A stretch of 39,839 nt of DNA from JAGVLN01 sp964515755 (GTDB taxonomy: Bacteria > Pseudomonadota > Alphaproteobacteria > Rickettsiales > JABSSG01): NCBI GenBank assembly GCA_964515755.1, contig CAZEVK010000011.1:1-39839 (forward strand), in the 5' to 3' direction. Below the pieces are notes generated by a model. The model did not search any database, was not told the origin of the DNA, and saw only the letters and a list, made by a program, of their open reading frames with translations. Shown one piece after another: positions 7,083 to 14,248 of the stretch. Every line of letters starts with the position of its first letter. Within the stretch, counting starts at the first letter, position 1. Made by a program: the position numbers and the translations under genes.

Positions 7083-8500
7083 AGTGTAAAATCTCCTGGT
7101 CCGAATATTGGTGTAGGTGACTGTTCAGGTGCTTCAGACAGATCTGAGAACCTAGTCGACTTTCTGTTGAAATGTAACTTGACGTTACCCGTAGGTCCGT
7201 TACGGTTCTTGGCTATTATCACCTCGGCGATGTTAGTATGCAACGTGGGATCGTTCTGATATGCGTCCTCACGGTACAACAATAGGACGATGTCCGCATC
7301 TTGCTCGAGTGAACCTGATTCGCGGAGATCTGAAAGTGTAGGCCGTTTGTCCTGGCGCTCTTCGGATTTACGGTTAAGCTGGGACAAGACCATGACGACA
7401 CAATCGAACTCTCGGGCGATCTGTTTAAGGGTACGACTGATCTCTGATATCTCACCTTCACGGCTGCGACCACGTTTCTCTGAAGCATTGTTCATGAGAC
7501 CTACGTGGTCTATCGCTATGACTTTGAGACGTTGGCCTTTCTTTCGTAAGGCGGCATTCACACGTCTTACCTCTGATCGAATTGTACGCGTGGTAATGAA
7601 GGGAGAGTCGTTAATGAAAAACCCGTTCTTTTCTGCTAAGGAAGCTCGGACGTGTTCCGCCTCCGCCCACTGTTGGTCGGAGAGGTGACCTGATCGTAAT
7701 AAGGATCCGTCGATGTTCACCTCAGCTGTGATGACACGATCTGCGATCTCAGTCTTGGCCATCTCTAGTGAGAACAGTAGGCAGGGCGCTTGATACACCG
7801 TTGCCATTTTGTACAACTTGCGGGTCACAAGAGATGTCTTACCAATACTAGGACGGGCTGCAATGATGATGTACTGCTTGTTGCGGTAGCCTTGAAGTTT
7901 GTTATCGAGGGATGTTAAGCCTGTTGGTAGACCTATGATGGCTGACCCTGCTAAGGCTCTTTCTTTACTCGCTTGAATTGCGTGCCCTACCTCATCCGAC
8001 ATAGGTACGGCCTGTACCGTCTCAGTCTGACTACTGATGTTATAGATGGCGTGCTCCGCATCTTCGAACAAGGATTCAATAGGCTGCTCTAGAGATAAGC
8101 CTTCAGTGATGATCCTGTTACATTCCCTGATCAGCTTACGTCGGTTGCTGTGGTCCTTGACTACCTTGATGTACTCTTGGATGTCACTGAAGTGCGGTAA
8201 CCCAAAAGTCGTCTTCATGATAGTGGCTGTACCACCCATCGCGTCTAACGTACCCTGCTTGCGTAGCTCCTCAGCCATCAAGATTGGGTCGATAGGTTTC
8301 CCTATGTCACTTAAGGTCCGCATGACCTCGAACATCATACGGTTGATTGGTACGTAAAAGTCATCGGGTTGGAAGTACTCTGGGATCTGACCCATGACGG
8401 CGTTGTCTAGGATCACAGCTCCGAGGATGACGGTCTCAGATTCTGGACTCGACGGCATAGGCCTGTCGACGTACTCTTGACGTTGTTGGTCTACGTTCAT
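7079..8500 (-). CDS. DnaB-like replicative DNA helicase
   Basis: A 473-residue protein with the standard DnaB layout. The N-terminal domain (about 15-110) begins PSSPESETVILGAVI; the C-terminal RecA-like domain opens with GLPTGLTSLDNKLQGY. Walker A is ARPSIGKTS (about 215), Walker B the IDHVGLM stretch, and the DnaB-type QLNRKSE with DLRESGSLEQDAD follows. It should form a hexameric 5'-3' helicase unwinding the replication fork. The ATG at 8500 overlaps the initiator stop, and its ribosome binding site (GGGAGG) lies inside that gene. No separate primase or loader is recognisable nearby. Confidence 0.95.
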   Translation of the reverse strand: MNVDQQRQEYVDRPMPSSPESETVILGAVILDNAVMGQIPEYFQPDDFYVPINRMMFEVMRTLSDIGKPIDPILMAEELRKQGTLDAMGGTATIMKTTFGLPHFSDIQEYIKVVKDHSNRRKLIRECNRIITEGLSLEQPIESLFEDAEHAIYNISSQTETVQAVPMSDEVGHAIQASKERALAGSAIIGLPTGLTSLDNKLQGYRNKQYIIIAARPSIGKTSLVTRKLYKMATVYQAPCLLFSLEMAKTEIADRVITAEVNIDGSLLRSGHLSDQQWAEAEHVRASLAEKNGFFINDSPFITTRTIRSEVRRVNAALRKKGQRLKVIAIDHVGLMNNASEKRGRSREGEISEISRTLKQIAREFDCVVMVLSQLNRKSEERQDKRPTLSDLRESGSLEQDADIVLLLYREDAYQNDPTLHTNIAEVIIAKNRNGPTGNVKLHFNRKSTRFSDLSEAPEQSPTPIFGPGDFTL

Positions 8501-9210
8501 TTGTCCTCCCTATGTTCTGGACAAAGATGTTTGAAGCCGTTCTCACAGCTCGCGCAGTACCCACTGTTGAAGTCGTCTATGACTGCTCTAGTGTTAGACA
8601 AGCTAGGTGTCATCTTCGCCTCTAGGCGCTGTGTGTACATGTCTAAGAGTTTATTGATTGAACGTGGTTGATGCGCGTTACCCGCCCAGTAGTCACAACA
8701 TTCTGTCCAGAGATCAACGTCAGTAACTGTCATGTAGATCTGATCTTGTTGAAATGGGGATGGTATGTAAGTGGGAAATCTTTCTCGAAAAATTTGTAGC
8801 AGCCGTTCTTCTTCTCTTTCAAGATTTTGTTTCTGATCAGTATTTTGTTCTTTATATACCGCTACCGGCTTTTCCGGTACCGGCTGAACCGGCGCCGGGT
8901 TTTCAGGTTCCGGCCAAGCTACTGGAACTTCATGCACGAGGTAATCGTAAGCAAACTGCCCCCCTTCATTACGTAAGTCTACACGCTCAAAGTAATGTGT
9001 CTGCTCTAGTTCAGTAAAGATCCTCTGACGCTTATCACGCCCAAACTTACCTTCACGTTCAATGTCAGCGAACTGGACCTTCCAATCATCTGGCTTGGAT
9101 AACAGGTACAATAAAACACCACGTGCTTCAAATGAAAGTCGTTTATCTTGGGCTAAGGCGTTTGTAACAGTAGTGAAACGAGATCTAGAGGCCCTACGAA
9201 TAATGCTCAT
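8497..9210 (-). CDS. Replication initiator-like protein with winged-helix N-terminus
   Basis: A 237-residue protein. Residues about 1-85 look like the DNA-binding winged helix of phage replication proteins (FTTVTNALAQD, then LSFEARGVLLYLLSKPDDW). A proline-rich linker with a five-residue periodicity (PAPVQPVPEKPV, about 100-120) follows. The C-terminal domain ends with C-x2-C and C-x3-H, possibly a zinc site. Its place directly before the DnaB-like helicase, and the tandem repeats within its own gene, suggest an initiator that binds the origin and recruits the helicase, as lambda O and P do. That role is inferred. Confidence 0.72.
   Translation of the reverse strand: MSIIRRASRSRFTTVTNALAQDKRLSFEARGVLLYLLSKPDDWKVQFADIEREGKFGRDKRQRIFTELEQTHYFERVDLRNEGGQFAYDYLVHEVPVAWPEPENPAPVQPVPEKPVAVYKEQNTDQKQNLEREEERLLQIFRERFPTYIPSPFQQDQIYMTVTDVDLWTECCDYWAGNAHQPRSINKLLDMYTQRLEAKMTPSLSNTRAVIDDFNSGYCASCENGFKHLCPEHREDK
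8821..8915. other. Candidate replication origin: 15-base iteron-like repeats beside AT-rich DNA
   Basis: Positions 8864-8908 hold three tandem 15-base units, each internally palindromic or nearly so (ACCGGCTTTTCCGGT, ACCGGCTGAACCGGC, GCCGGGTTTTCAGGT), followed by TCCGGCC. Immediately beside them, 8821-8860 is strongly AT-rich (runs of TTTTG and TTTATATA), as expected of an unwinding element. The block lies in the linker of the initiator-like gene, the same arrangement as the origin inside lambda O. The repeats also encode the proline linker, so protein repetition alone could explain them. Confidence 0.45.
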
Positions 9211-9281
9211 AGTAAAACCTCCAAAATTACGCTGATTGAAATATTTTGAGCTAGGAAGAGTATCCTAGATTGGAATGACAT
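9207..9281 (-). CDS. Possible 24-residue leader peptide
   Basis: ATG at 9279-9281 with an excellent site (AAGGAAGGAG, 6 bases upstream) opens a 24-codon frame, MSFQSRILFLAQNISISVIL and four more residues. It stops in TGA overlapping the ATG of the initiator-like gene (ATGA), while the initiator's own site (GGAGG) lies within it. This looks like a translational coupling leader or a very small hydrophobic protein. Confidence 0.5.
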   Translation of the reverse strand: MSFQSRILFLAQNISISVILEVLL

Positions 9282-9464
9282 GTGTATTCTCCTTCCTTAC
9301 TTAGAATTTAACGCCGGGCCCTCCGGCTTGTGATGCGCTATGGTTGGTTCAAGGTGTGTCGCTTATTACTAAAATACCACGCAAGATGTAAAGAATGGAC
9401 GATCACCGCCGTGATCGTCCGCATCTTGAACCATGGCACCTAATTCCAATAAGAAGGTAACACA
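9282..9464 (-). promoter_or_regulatory. Structured leader of the replication operon
   Basis: About 180 bases between the promoter at 9470-9498 and the leader peptide. It holds a perfect 10-base-pair hairpin with a 4-base loop (9397-9420) and a smaller hairpin with a 5-base-pair stem (9313-9327). A possible 21-codon frame (9369-9434, starting MVQDADDHGG) spans the large hairpin but has a poor ribosome binding site. An attenuator-like arrangement is possible; nothing else is seen. Confidence 0.35.
9397..9420 (-). terminator. Perfect hairpin, possible terminator or attenuator
   Basis: GGACGATCAC and GTGATCGTCC pair perfectly around four bases. On the minus strand it is followed by ATTCTTTACAT, a weak U-tract, so read-through into the replication operon is likely. 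It lies past the 3' end of the gene at 9501-10949. Confidence 0.45.
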
Positions 9465-9469
9465 TAATT

Positions 9470-9498
9470 ATTTTACTACAACGTGCTCGCGATGTCAA
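9470..9498 (-). promoter_or_regulatory. Sigma70-type promoter of the replication operon
   Basis: Minus strand: TTGACA (9493-9498), a 17-base spacer, TAAAAT (9470-9475). It lies just after the stop of the 482-residue protein and faces the leader, initiator and helicase genes. It lacks the AATACCGGG element of the other early promoters. Confidence 0.75.
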
Positions 9499-9500
9499 CG

Positions 9501-10949
9501 CTATTCGAGAATTACTTTTCTCTTACGCGTCTCCACCAGGTTCGAGGCTAAGTCTTTGATCTTTTCAAACCCCTCTTTCAGCTTCTGTCTGAGCGCCGGA
9601 TCTGAACGAACCTGGTCAGCGTCTGCGCCACCAAGTAACCCACGAGCTTGAGTTACCAGTTCACCTAGAGCTGCATCTCCTGTGAGGTCCATGCTCTGGA
9701 ACGTATCAATGAACTGCTTGACGCCATCGACCACAGATGAATGTAGTTGTCTCGGACGACCCGTAGCTTCATCGATGCTTAGTCGATCAGCAAGGTGTTC
9801 GGTGATGTCGGCGAAACCCTTTCGCAAGGCCGCTTCGATCTCTACTGCCGCGCCTGCGCAATCCGCCAGCACTCGTTTCGACTCTTGTTTGTACAACTGG
9901 TCCGAAACCTTCTTGAGTTCTTCGGGAACAGAGTTGGAGACGAACTTGTATTGGACGGTGTACGCCATCCGGATCAAGTTGAACTCCGGGTAGTCTGTCT
10001 CATCGAACAGATCCCCAAGCTTCTCCTTAGCGTGCTCGATGATCGATGGGTAACGCTCACCAAACCTTTCGAGAAGTTCCCCACGAGTGACGATGTACTG
10101 GTCGATGTTAGCCTTGACCTCATTGATCAGCACGAGTGGGATCAGGTATTGTCCCCCCGCGAGCGTAAGCAAACCTCCCGGTAGTGAAAGCATCTTGAGC
10201 GCCCGATTGAATCGTCTGCGGTGCATCAACAACTCCCGAAGCTCCGCTGTCTCGATCAAGGCCTTGCTAACAGACAGCCGCGTTGGATCGATACCGGAGA
10301 TACCTTCTTCCTTGGACGAGTCGATGATGGCGCTTGCAGACACCTTCTTCTTGAATGTGGGTTCTGATTGGTAGAACTCGAGGATGCATGAGCGCTCGGC
10401 TACCTGTCTAGCCACTTCAGATGAAACGACCTGGACAAGTTCTTCTTCTTCGCCCGGACCTTCAACGGGAATTGTTGTGATCCCGGAATTATCCCCGAAT
10501 GTATCTGTCATCACCTGATCGACGGCCGCTTCAACATTCTTGTCGACTAGGTGTTCTATGAAGTCGATGTTGAACGGGGGTTCTACCTCGTTCACGTCAC
10601 CCACGAAGTTTGGGTTCTCCGAGCCTGATGTGAAGTCTGCGTTAACGTCTGTTGGTGTGATCACGGATTCGATCGGTGCAGGTGTAACCGCAACAGGCGC
10701 ATTCATCTTGGCGCGCATTGAGGCTGCAAAGTCGATCTCTGCCGCGTCGAGGGTTTCCTTCATCCAGTCACAAAGCCAACTATGGTCCTCTTTCTTCTCT
10801 GGACGAGGTTGATGACTCTTCATCATCTTGTACACGGCTTTCATATCTGATAAGTTGAGGTTTTCGAAAACCTCCCCGTCATCATATAACAATGCCGCTG
10901 TTTCGAACGGATCTGCGAGTAGTTCCGCTATCGTAGGGTTCTCTGTCAT
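9501..10949 (-). CDS. Large protein of unknown function, possible partner of the AAA ATPase
   Basis: A 482-residue protein. Residues about 1-90 share a module with the HTH protein at 2911-3237 (LADP, RPE-x-KED, WL). An acidic linker (about 90-180) follows, then a mostly helical domain (about 200-480) containing LPGGLLTLAGGQYLIPLV. The latter domain is loosely reminiscent of DUF3150-type proteins, which occur beside AAA ATPases in phages and plasmids; I hold this weakly. It ends RKRKVILE, matching the RKVILD end of the permuted AAA ATPase. Its ribosome binding site is CTTAAGGAG, and it is driven by the leftward promoter at 10998-11026. Confidence 0.75.
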   Translation of the reverse strand: MTENPTIAELLADPFETAALLYDDGEVFENLNLSDMKAVYKMMKSHQPRPEKKEDHSWLCDWMKETLDAAEIDFAASMRAKMNAPVAVTPAPIESVITPTDVNADFTSGSENPNFVGDVNEVEPPFNIDFIEHLVDKNVEAAVDQVMTDTFGDNSGITTIPVEGPGEEEELVQVVSSEVARQVAERSCILEFYQSEPTFKKKVSASAIIDSSKEEGISGIDPTRLSVSKALIETAELRELLMHRRRFNRALKMLSLPGGLLTLAGGQYLIPLVLINEVKANIDQYIVTRGELLERFGERYPSIIEHAKEKLGDLFDETDYPEFNLIRMAYTVQYKFVSNSVPEELKKVSDQLYKQESKRVLADCAGAAVEIEAALRKGFADITEHLADRLSIDEATGRPRQLHSSVVDGVKQFIDTFQSMDLTGDAALGELVTQARGLLGGADADQVRSDPALRQKLKEGFEKIKDLASNLVETRKRKVILE

Positions 10950-10997
10950 ATACTAACTCCTTAAGTCTGAGGTCTTGAGTCTACCCAAGCCAAAGTA

Positions 10998-11026
10998 AGC
11001 TTATCATACTTTTATCTTAATGTCAA
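10998..11026 (-). promoter_or_regulatory. Leftward early promoter of the divergent pair
   Basis: Minus strand: TTGACATTAAG with a perfect -35 (11021-11026) and 17-base spacing, but a weak -10 (TAAGCT, 10998-11003). The GGGTTGACATTAAG core matches the promoters at 948 and 3784. A weak -10 suggests it may need an activator. Confidence 0.55.
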
Positions 11027-11050
11027 CCCGACATTTATATATCTTCCCGG

Positions 11051-11079
11051 TTGACATTCCAAATTTATTGTGATAATAT
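11051..11079 (+). promoter_or_regulatory. Rightward promoter of the SSB-like operon
   Basis: Plus strand: TTGACA (11051-11056), a 17-base spacer, TAATAT (11074-11079). Its -35 box lies back to back with that of the leftward promoter, 24 bases apart, so one bound regulator could affect both. Confidence 0.8.
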
Positions 11080-11113
11080 TTGAATGTGCGGTTATGCACT
11101 TAAGGAGACTACT

Positions 11114-11434
11114 ATGCGAATGACTAACATCAAGATCGCCCAAAAGGTGAACACTGGTAAATATGAAAGTCTCGACTTCGAGGCTGAAGCCATCATCGAT
11201 GAAGATGATGATCCGAATGCAGCGGCTACTAAGCTTGCTAACTTCGTCGACTGGCATGCGCGGAAACCAATCCGTGACCTCCAGTTGATCACTTTCCAGA
11301 ACACTCTTAACAACCCGGAAGCTCCAGCTACCGAGGCCGCTTACGCCCAGAAGTGGGTTACTAAATACAACGAGCGTAAGCTCGCCGTGGAGGGAACATT
11401 CAATGCAACAGAAGTTGTCGATCAGAGTGAGTGA
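11114..11434 (+). CDS. Small acidic protein, first gene of the SSB operon
   Basis: A 106-residue protein starting MRMTNIKIAQKVNTGKYESL, with the acidic stretch IIDEDDDP near residue 40. I chose the ATG at 11114 because AAGGAG lies 7 bases upstream; the frame is open to an earlier ATG at 11084 that sits almost on the predicted transcription start. It is mixed alpha and beta with no recognised family. Its end overlaps the next gene by 32 bases. Co-transcription with the SSB-like gene suggests a role in DNA replication or recombination, which is inference only. Confidence 0.78.
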   Translation: MRMTNIKIAQKVNTGKYESLDFEAEAIIDEDDDPNAAATKLANFVDWHARKPIRDLQLITFQNTLNNPEAPATEAAYAQKWVTKYNERKLAVEGTFNATEVVDQSE

Positions 11435-12173
11435 TAGAATCACTCTCACGCTCGAATCAGCTGACATGCGGGAACTCGTGAGAACGGGTTCCTTCTGGTC
11501 AGAACTACCCAGTCAATGTCCGATCTGCCAGGCAGGTGTACAGTTGATGTACCGCAATCCCCAGGATAACGAGTACTTCGGTATGCAGTGCACCGGACCT
11601 ACCAAGCATGAGACCAACTTCGGCATCTACAAAGAGTCGAGCAAGGGCCTCTACTACAAGCGCGAATGGCATGTAGCTTTTCAAGGCGGAGGTGGTCAAC
11701 AGGGTTATGGCGATCAGAATCAGTATTCAGGTCAGCCTCAACAGCAACAGCAGTACCCTGCCCAGTATAGCGGCGCACCTCAAGGTGGGCCGGCTCCTCA
11801 GGGAGGTCAACCGGACTACCGCGCTACGCAAGCCCAGGTCAGCAAGATCATTGCTGACGCCCAAGCGATCGGCTTGAATCCAGAAGCACTGGCTCAAGAG
11901 CTTACAGGTAAGCCTATTCACGGTCTTGAGAAACGGGACGCGTCAAAGATCATCGATCATTTGATGTCCAAGCGTGACGAGTACAACCAGTTCAATCAGG
12001 CTCCACCTCAAGGTCAGCCCGTTGCCCAACCTACAGCTCAACCTGTAATGGCTCAAGCAACTGGTGGTCAAGCTGAGTACACACCTGCTCCAGCTCCGGT
12101 CCAGAGTTCTGTTGTACCTGCAAGTCCGTCGACGTTTGCACCTCTCGGTCCTAACGACGACATTCCGTTTTAA
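11403..12173 (+). CDS. SSB-like protein with zinc motif and acidic C-terminal tip
   Basis: A 256-residue protein. The N-terminal region (about 1-95) contains CPIC (about 39-42) and a later MQC, with a histidine shortly after, consistent with a metal site inside a compact beta domain. A Gly/Gln/Pro-rich linker (about 96-140) follows, then a helical segment (about 140-190), a second Pro/Gln/Ala linker, and the end PNDDIPF. The D-D-I-P-F tip is the hallmark of bacterial and phage single-strand DNA-binding proteins, where it docks helicases, primases and repair enzymes. The N-terminal domain is not a textbook OB fold, so binding to single-stranded DNA is inferred. Ribosome binding site GGAGG. Confidence 0.7.
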   Translation: MQQKLSIRVSDRITLTLESADMRELVRTGSFWSELPSQCPICQAGVQLMYRNPQDNEYFGMQCTGPTKHETNFGIYKESSKGLYYKREWHVAFQGGGGQQGYGDQNQYSGQPQQQQQYPAQYSGAPQGGPAPQGGQPDYRATQAQVSKIIADAQAIGLNPEALAQELTGKPIHGLEKRDASKIIDHLMSKRDEYNQFNQAPPQGQPVAQPTAQPVMAQATGGQAEYTPAPAPVQSSVVPASPSTFAPLGPNDDIPF

Positions 12174-12181
12174 GGAGGCCT

Positions 12182-12391
12182 ATGGATACAGCTTTAACTG
12201 AAGCATTGAGTCAAGCGACCCCTAACGCTAAGCAACAAGCTTTAGCTTGGCTCTTAGCTCGTATATCACCTGACGACGTTTCAACGGTGATCCACACTGA
12301 GTTACCTCGAGTTGATGTGGCTACTATCTACATCAACCTGAGTGAACGCATCGAACCTGGGACATTTGATTTACATGGTAGAAGGACGTAA
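12182..12391 (+). CDS. Small hypothetical protein
   Basis: A 69-residue, mainly helical protein beginning MDTALTEALSQATPNAKQQ, with an AAGGAGG site 4 bases from the ATG. It lies 8 bases after the SSB-like gene and overlaps the next gene. No motif recognised. Its place in the operon ties it to the SSB-like protein in expression only. Confidence 0.7.
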   Translation: MDTALTEALSQATPNAKQQALAWLLARISPDDVSTVIHTELPRVDVATIYINLSERIEPGTFDLHGRRT

Positions 12392-12815
12392 CCAACAAAT
12401 CGTGGCCGCTTATAACCAAGGGAAGAGTCTCAGGAAACTGGGACTCACCTTTGGGGTTTCCCATGAGCGCATCCGTCAGATCTTGATGGACAACAACGTC
12501 ACATTAAGACCTACAGGTAAGGTGAGTCTGAAGGTACCTAGTGCTTTCGGTAAGCTTACTACCCGTGAGCGCTTCATGAGTCGTGTTCGAGTTGTGAAGG
12601 ATGTGGTGAAGGGAGATCACTGGGTCTGGATTGGTTTGAACGGACGTTGTCAACGTAAGTACGGCAGGTTTGTGATCCGTGGGAAGGCCTACTACACACA
12701 TACGGCTGGGATCTTTATCACCACAGGTAAGTTTCCCAAGAACAATCTCAAGAAACTGTGCCGAATCACACATTGTGTTAACCCAGCACACTGGCTCGAA
12801 AGAAGTACCAAATAA
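12375..12815 (+). CDS. HTH-HNH endonuclease-like protein
   Basis: About 146 residues from the ATG at 12375; the frame also opens at a GTG at 12342, and neither start has a strong site, so coupling to the upstream gene is likely. Residues about 6-38 form a sigma-region-4-like helix-turn-helix (KSLRKLGLTFGVSHERIRQI). The C-terminal 70 residues resemble the HNH_3 type found in phage homing endonucleases: a beta-rich WVWIG, a central HTAG, and CRITHCVNPAHW at the end. It probably cuts or nicks DNA at a recognised site. It closes the plus-strand operon. Confidence 0.75.
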   Translation: MVEGRNQQIVAAYNQGKSLRKLGLTFGVSHERIRQILMDNNVTLRPTGKVSLKVPSAFGKLTTRERFMSRVRVVKDVVKGDHWVWIGLNGRCQRKYGRFVIRGKAYYTHTAGIFITTGKFPKNNLKKLCRITHCVNPAHWLERSTK

Positions 12816-12890
12816 AGCGCGATTTAACTTTTTCAATTCGAACTCATACTAACATATCAGTTTGAGTTGAAAGCTTGTTAAATCGCGCTT
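12815..12890. terminator. Bidirectional terminator between convergent operons
   Basis: A perfect 14-base inverted repeat, AAGCGCGATTTAAC (12815-12828) and GTTAAATCGCGCTT (12877-12890), encloses a 48-base loop that can itself fold (TTCAA and ACTCA facing TGAGTTGAA). On the plus strand CTTTTTG follows, on the minus strand TTTATTT. It sits exactly where the SSB operon meets the lysis operon. Confidence 0.75.
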
Positions 12891-12914
12891 CTTTTTGCAG
12901 CAATCAATGTGTTA
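12871..12914 (-). repeat. 44-base repeat, copy 1
   Basis: This stretch matches 30210-30253 at about 37 of 44 positions. Both copies end exactly on the stop codon of a minus-strand gene. Here it forms one arm of the bidirectional terminator. Confidence 0.7.
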
Positions 12915-13436
12915 TCTGAGCTTCGGAACGGCAGAACAAGCTACAATTCCTCCAGCAAATCCACCAATCGCATAATACTTCCTGGATCCACGTAATCGAT
13001 CGTTCTCACGTCGGAGGTCAGCCGTCTCGATCTTATAGTCATCGACTGACGTTCTCAGGAACCCTACTGCCGATCTTAACCCAGCCGCTTCTTCGCCCCT
13101 AGCCTGGTTAGCTTCCTGGAGTTTATCTCCGCGGGCCTTTTCAAGTGCGGCTGTGTTCTTCCACTCGTCGCGGTTCTTCTTAAGGTCCTCTGCCTCAGCC
13201 GCCTTAGAGTCTGCTCGGGCTGTCTCCGACGCCAGCTTAGCCATTATGGTTGCTAGCAGGACTGGATCATTGAGCTGGCTCGGTACTACAGATGGCTGCA
13301 CAGGCGGTGTCGGCGTTGCACGCGGCTGACTTGAACTCGGGTCCGTAGGCTGTGAGACTGTTTGACCGTTGACAGAGATCACGACACCTAGCGCAATCAG
13401 ACATACCACTGTTAATTGAATCAATATCTTTTTCAT
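12912..13436 (-). CDS. Spanin-like protein (outer or unimolecular type candidate)
   Basis: A 174-residue protein from the ATG at 13434-13436 with a GGGGAG site. Residues 1-25 are a signal peptide or membrane anchor (MKKILIQLTVVCLIALGVVI). A proline-rich stretch (about 28-60), a charged coiled coil (about 70-150) and a weakly hydrophobic C-terminus (KYYAIGGFAGGIVACSAVP) follow. It starts inside the preceding gene in another frame, overlapping by 170 bases, as Rz1 does within Rz. There is no clear lipobox, which argues against a classical o-spanin. It is the last gene of the lysis operon. Confidence 0.55.
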   Translation of the reverse strand: MKKILIQLTVVCLIALGVVISVNGQTVSQPTDPSSSQPRATPTPPVQPSVVPSQLNDPVLLATIMAKLASETARADSKAAEAEDLKKNRDEWKNTAALEKARGDKLQEANQARGEEAAGLRSAVGFLRTSVDDYKIETADLRRENDRLRGSRKYYAIGGFAGGIVACSAVPKLR

Positions 13437-13764
13437 AAGCTCCCCGTATTTGCTTTTGTTCTTCTTCGTAGATCTTGGTGATACGAGCTTCTGATGCCCG
13501 CGCCTTATCCGTGCTCTGTTGAGCCAGGGTCTGAAGTTGTGCCGCATAAGCCGTAGCCGCGTCTGCGATCTGTTTTTGTTTGTCTGCCTCTGCTACAGCT
13601 AGTTGTGACTTGAGCAGGAGGTCAGCCTGGCGTTTATTGAAGTCGACACCAGCCTGAGATTTACCCCGAGACACTCCTATAAGGTATATTGAAACACCAA
13701 GCAGGACGACCAGAATAGTCGCCCCACCTATTATGTACCACGATTGTTTAGATGGTCCTATCAT
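13267..13764 (-). CDS. Inner-membrane spanin-like (Rz-like) protein
   Basis: A 165-residue protein with an N-terminal membrane helix (about 9-30, WYIIGGATILVVLLGVSIYL) and a long periplasmic coiled coil (about 35-115), then a cysteine-rich tail (C-x2-C-x3-C and several more). This is the topology of Rz i-spanins, which bridge to an outer-membrane partner and fuse the membranes at the end of lysis. The partner would be the overlapping downstream gene. The ATG at 13764 has a GGAGG site and overlaps the previous gene by 17 bases. The family is assigned from architecture and position. Confidence 0.6.
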   Translation of the reverse strand: MIGPSKQSWYIIGGATILVVLLGVSIYLIGVSRGKSQAGVDFNKRQADLLLKSQLAVAEADKQKQIADAATAYAAQLQTLAQQSTDKARASEARITKIYEEEQKQIRGAYEKDIDSINSGMSDCARCRDLCQRSNSLTAYGPEFKSAACNADTACAAICSTEPAQ

Positions 13765-14248
13765 CCCTAGCCTCCAAATCTAATTTCTGACCTGCGAGGG
13801 TTGCCTCAAGCGATATCATGATCGTCTTGATGTTACCCCAGCGACGCGCGAAGACATTAGTCTCGTGGTCACTTAAAATCATAAGGTTGAGAGAGTCCAT
13901 TTCGTTCTTGATCTGGCGAACACATTCATAAATAGCCATCACAGAGACGCGGTCTAACCTTTCAGCTTTTTCAGCCGCCTCAAGTTCTGCCCTGAGGTCT
14001 TTGATTTCGGCCTTCTGCTCGGCGATGATGTCCCAGAGCAACTTAGTACCCTGAGCCCCTGTATCGATATCTATCCGCCTGAGATCCGCTGTGGATGATA
14101 TCTCTTTGGCGCGCTCTTCCACCAGTCTTTTACGACGCGCCTCTAACTTACCACTAAAGAAGACAAAGGCAGTCCACAGGCCTCCAACAAGGCCTGAGCT
14201 GCCTACAAATGCGACGCCCAACTGAAACCACGAATAACCTTCGGCCAT
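13748..14248 (-). CDS. Membrane-anchored coiled-coil protein of the lysis module
   Basis: A 166-residue protein with one N-terminal membrane segment (about 9-31, LGVAFVGSSGLVGGLWTAFVFF) followed by a basic patch (EARRKRL) and a long charged helix (about 35-110). It begins directly at the stop of the preceding membrane protein (TAAATG). Holin accessory, antiholin or a further spanin-like component are all possible; the sequence does not decide. Confidence 0.65.
   Translation of the reverse strand: MAEGYSWFQLGVAFVGSSGLVGGLWTAFVFFSGKLEARRKRLVEERAKEISSTADLRRIDIDTGAQGTKLLWDIIAEQKAEIKDLRAELEAAEKAERLDRVSVMAIYECVRQIKNEMDSLNLMILSDHETNVFARRWGNIKTIMISLEATLAGQKLDLEARDDRTI

Noticed and set aside
12912..13436. 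Classical Rz1-type lipoprotein
   Set aside because: The residue before the only early cysteine is valine, so there is no lipobox; kept as spanin-like only.
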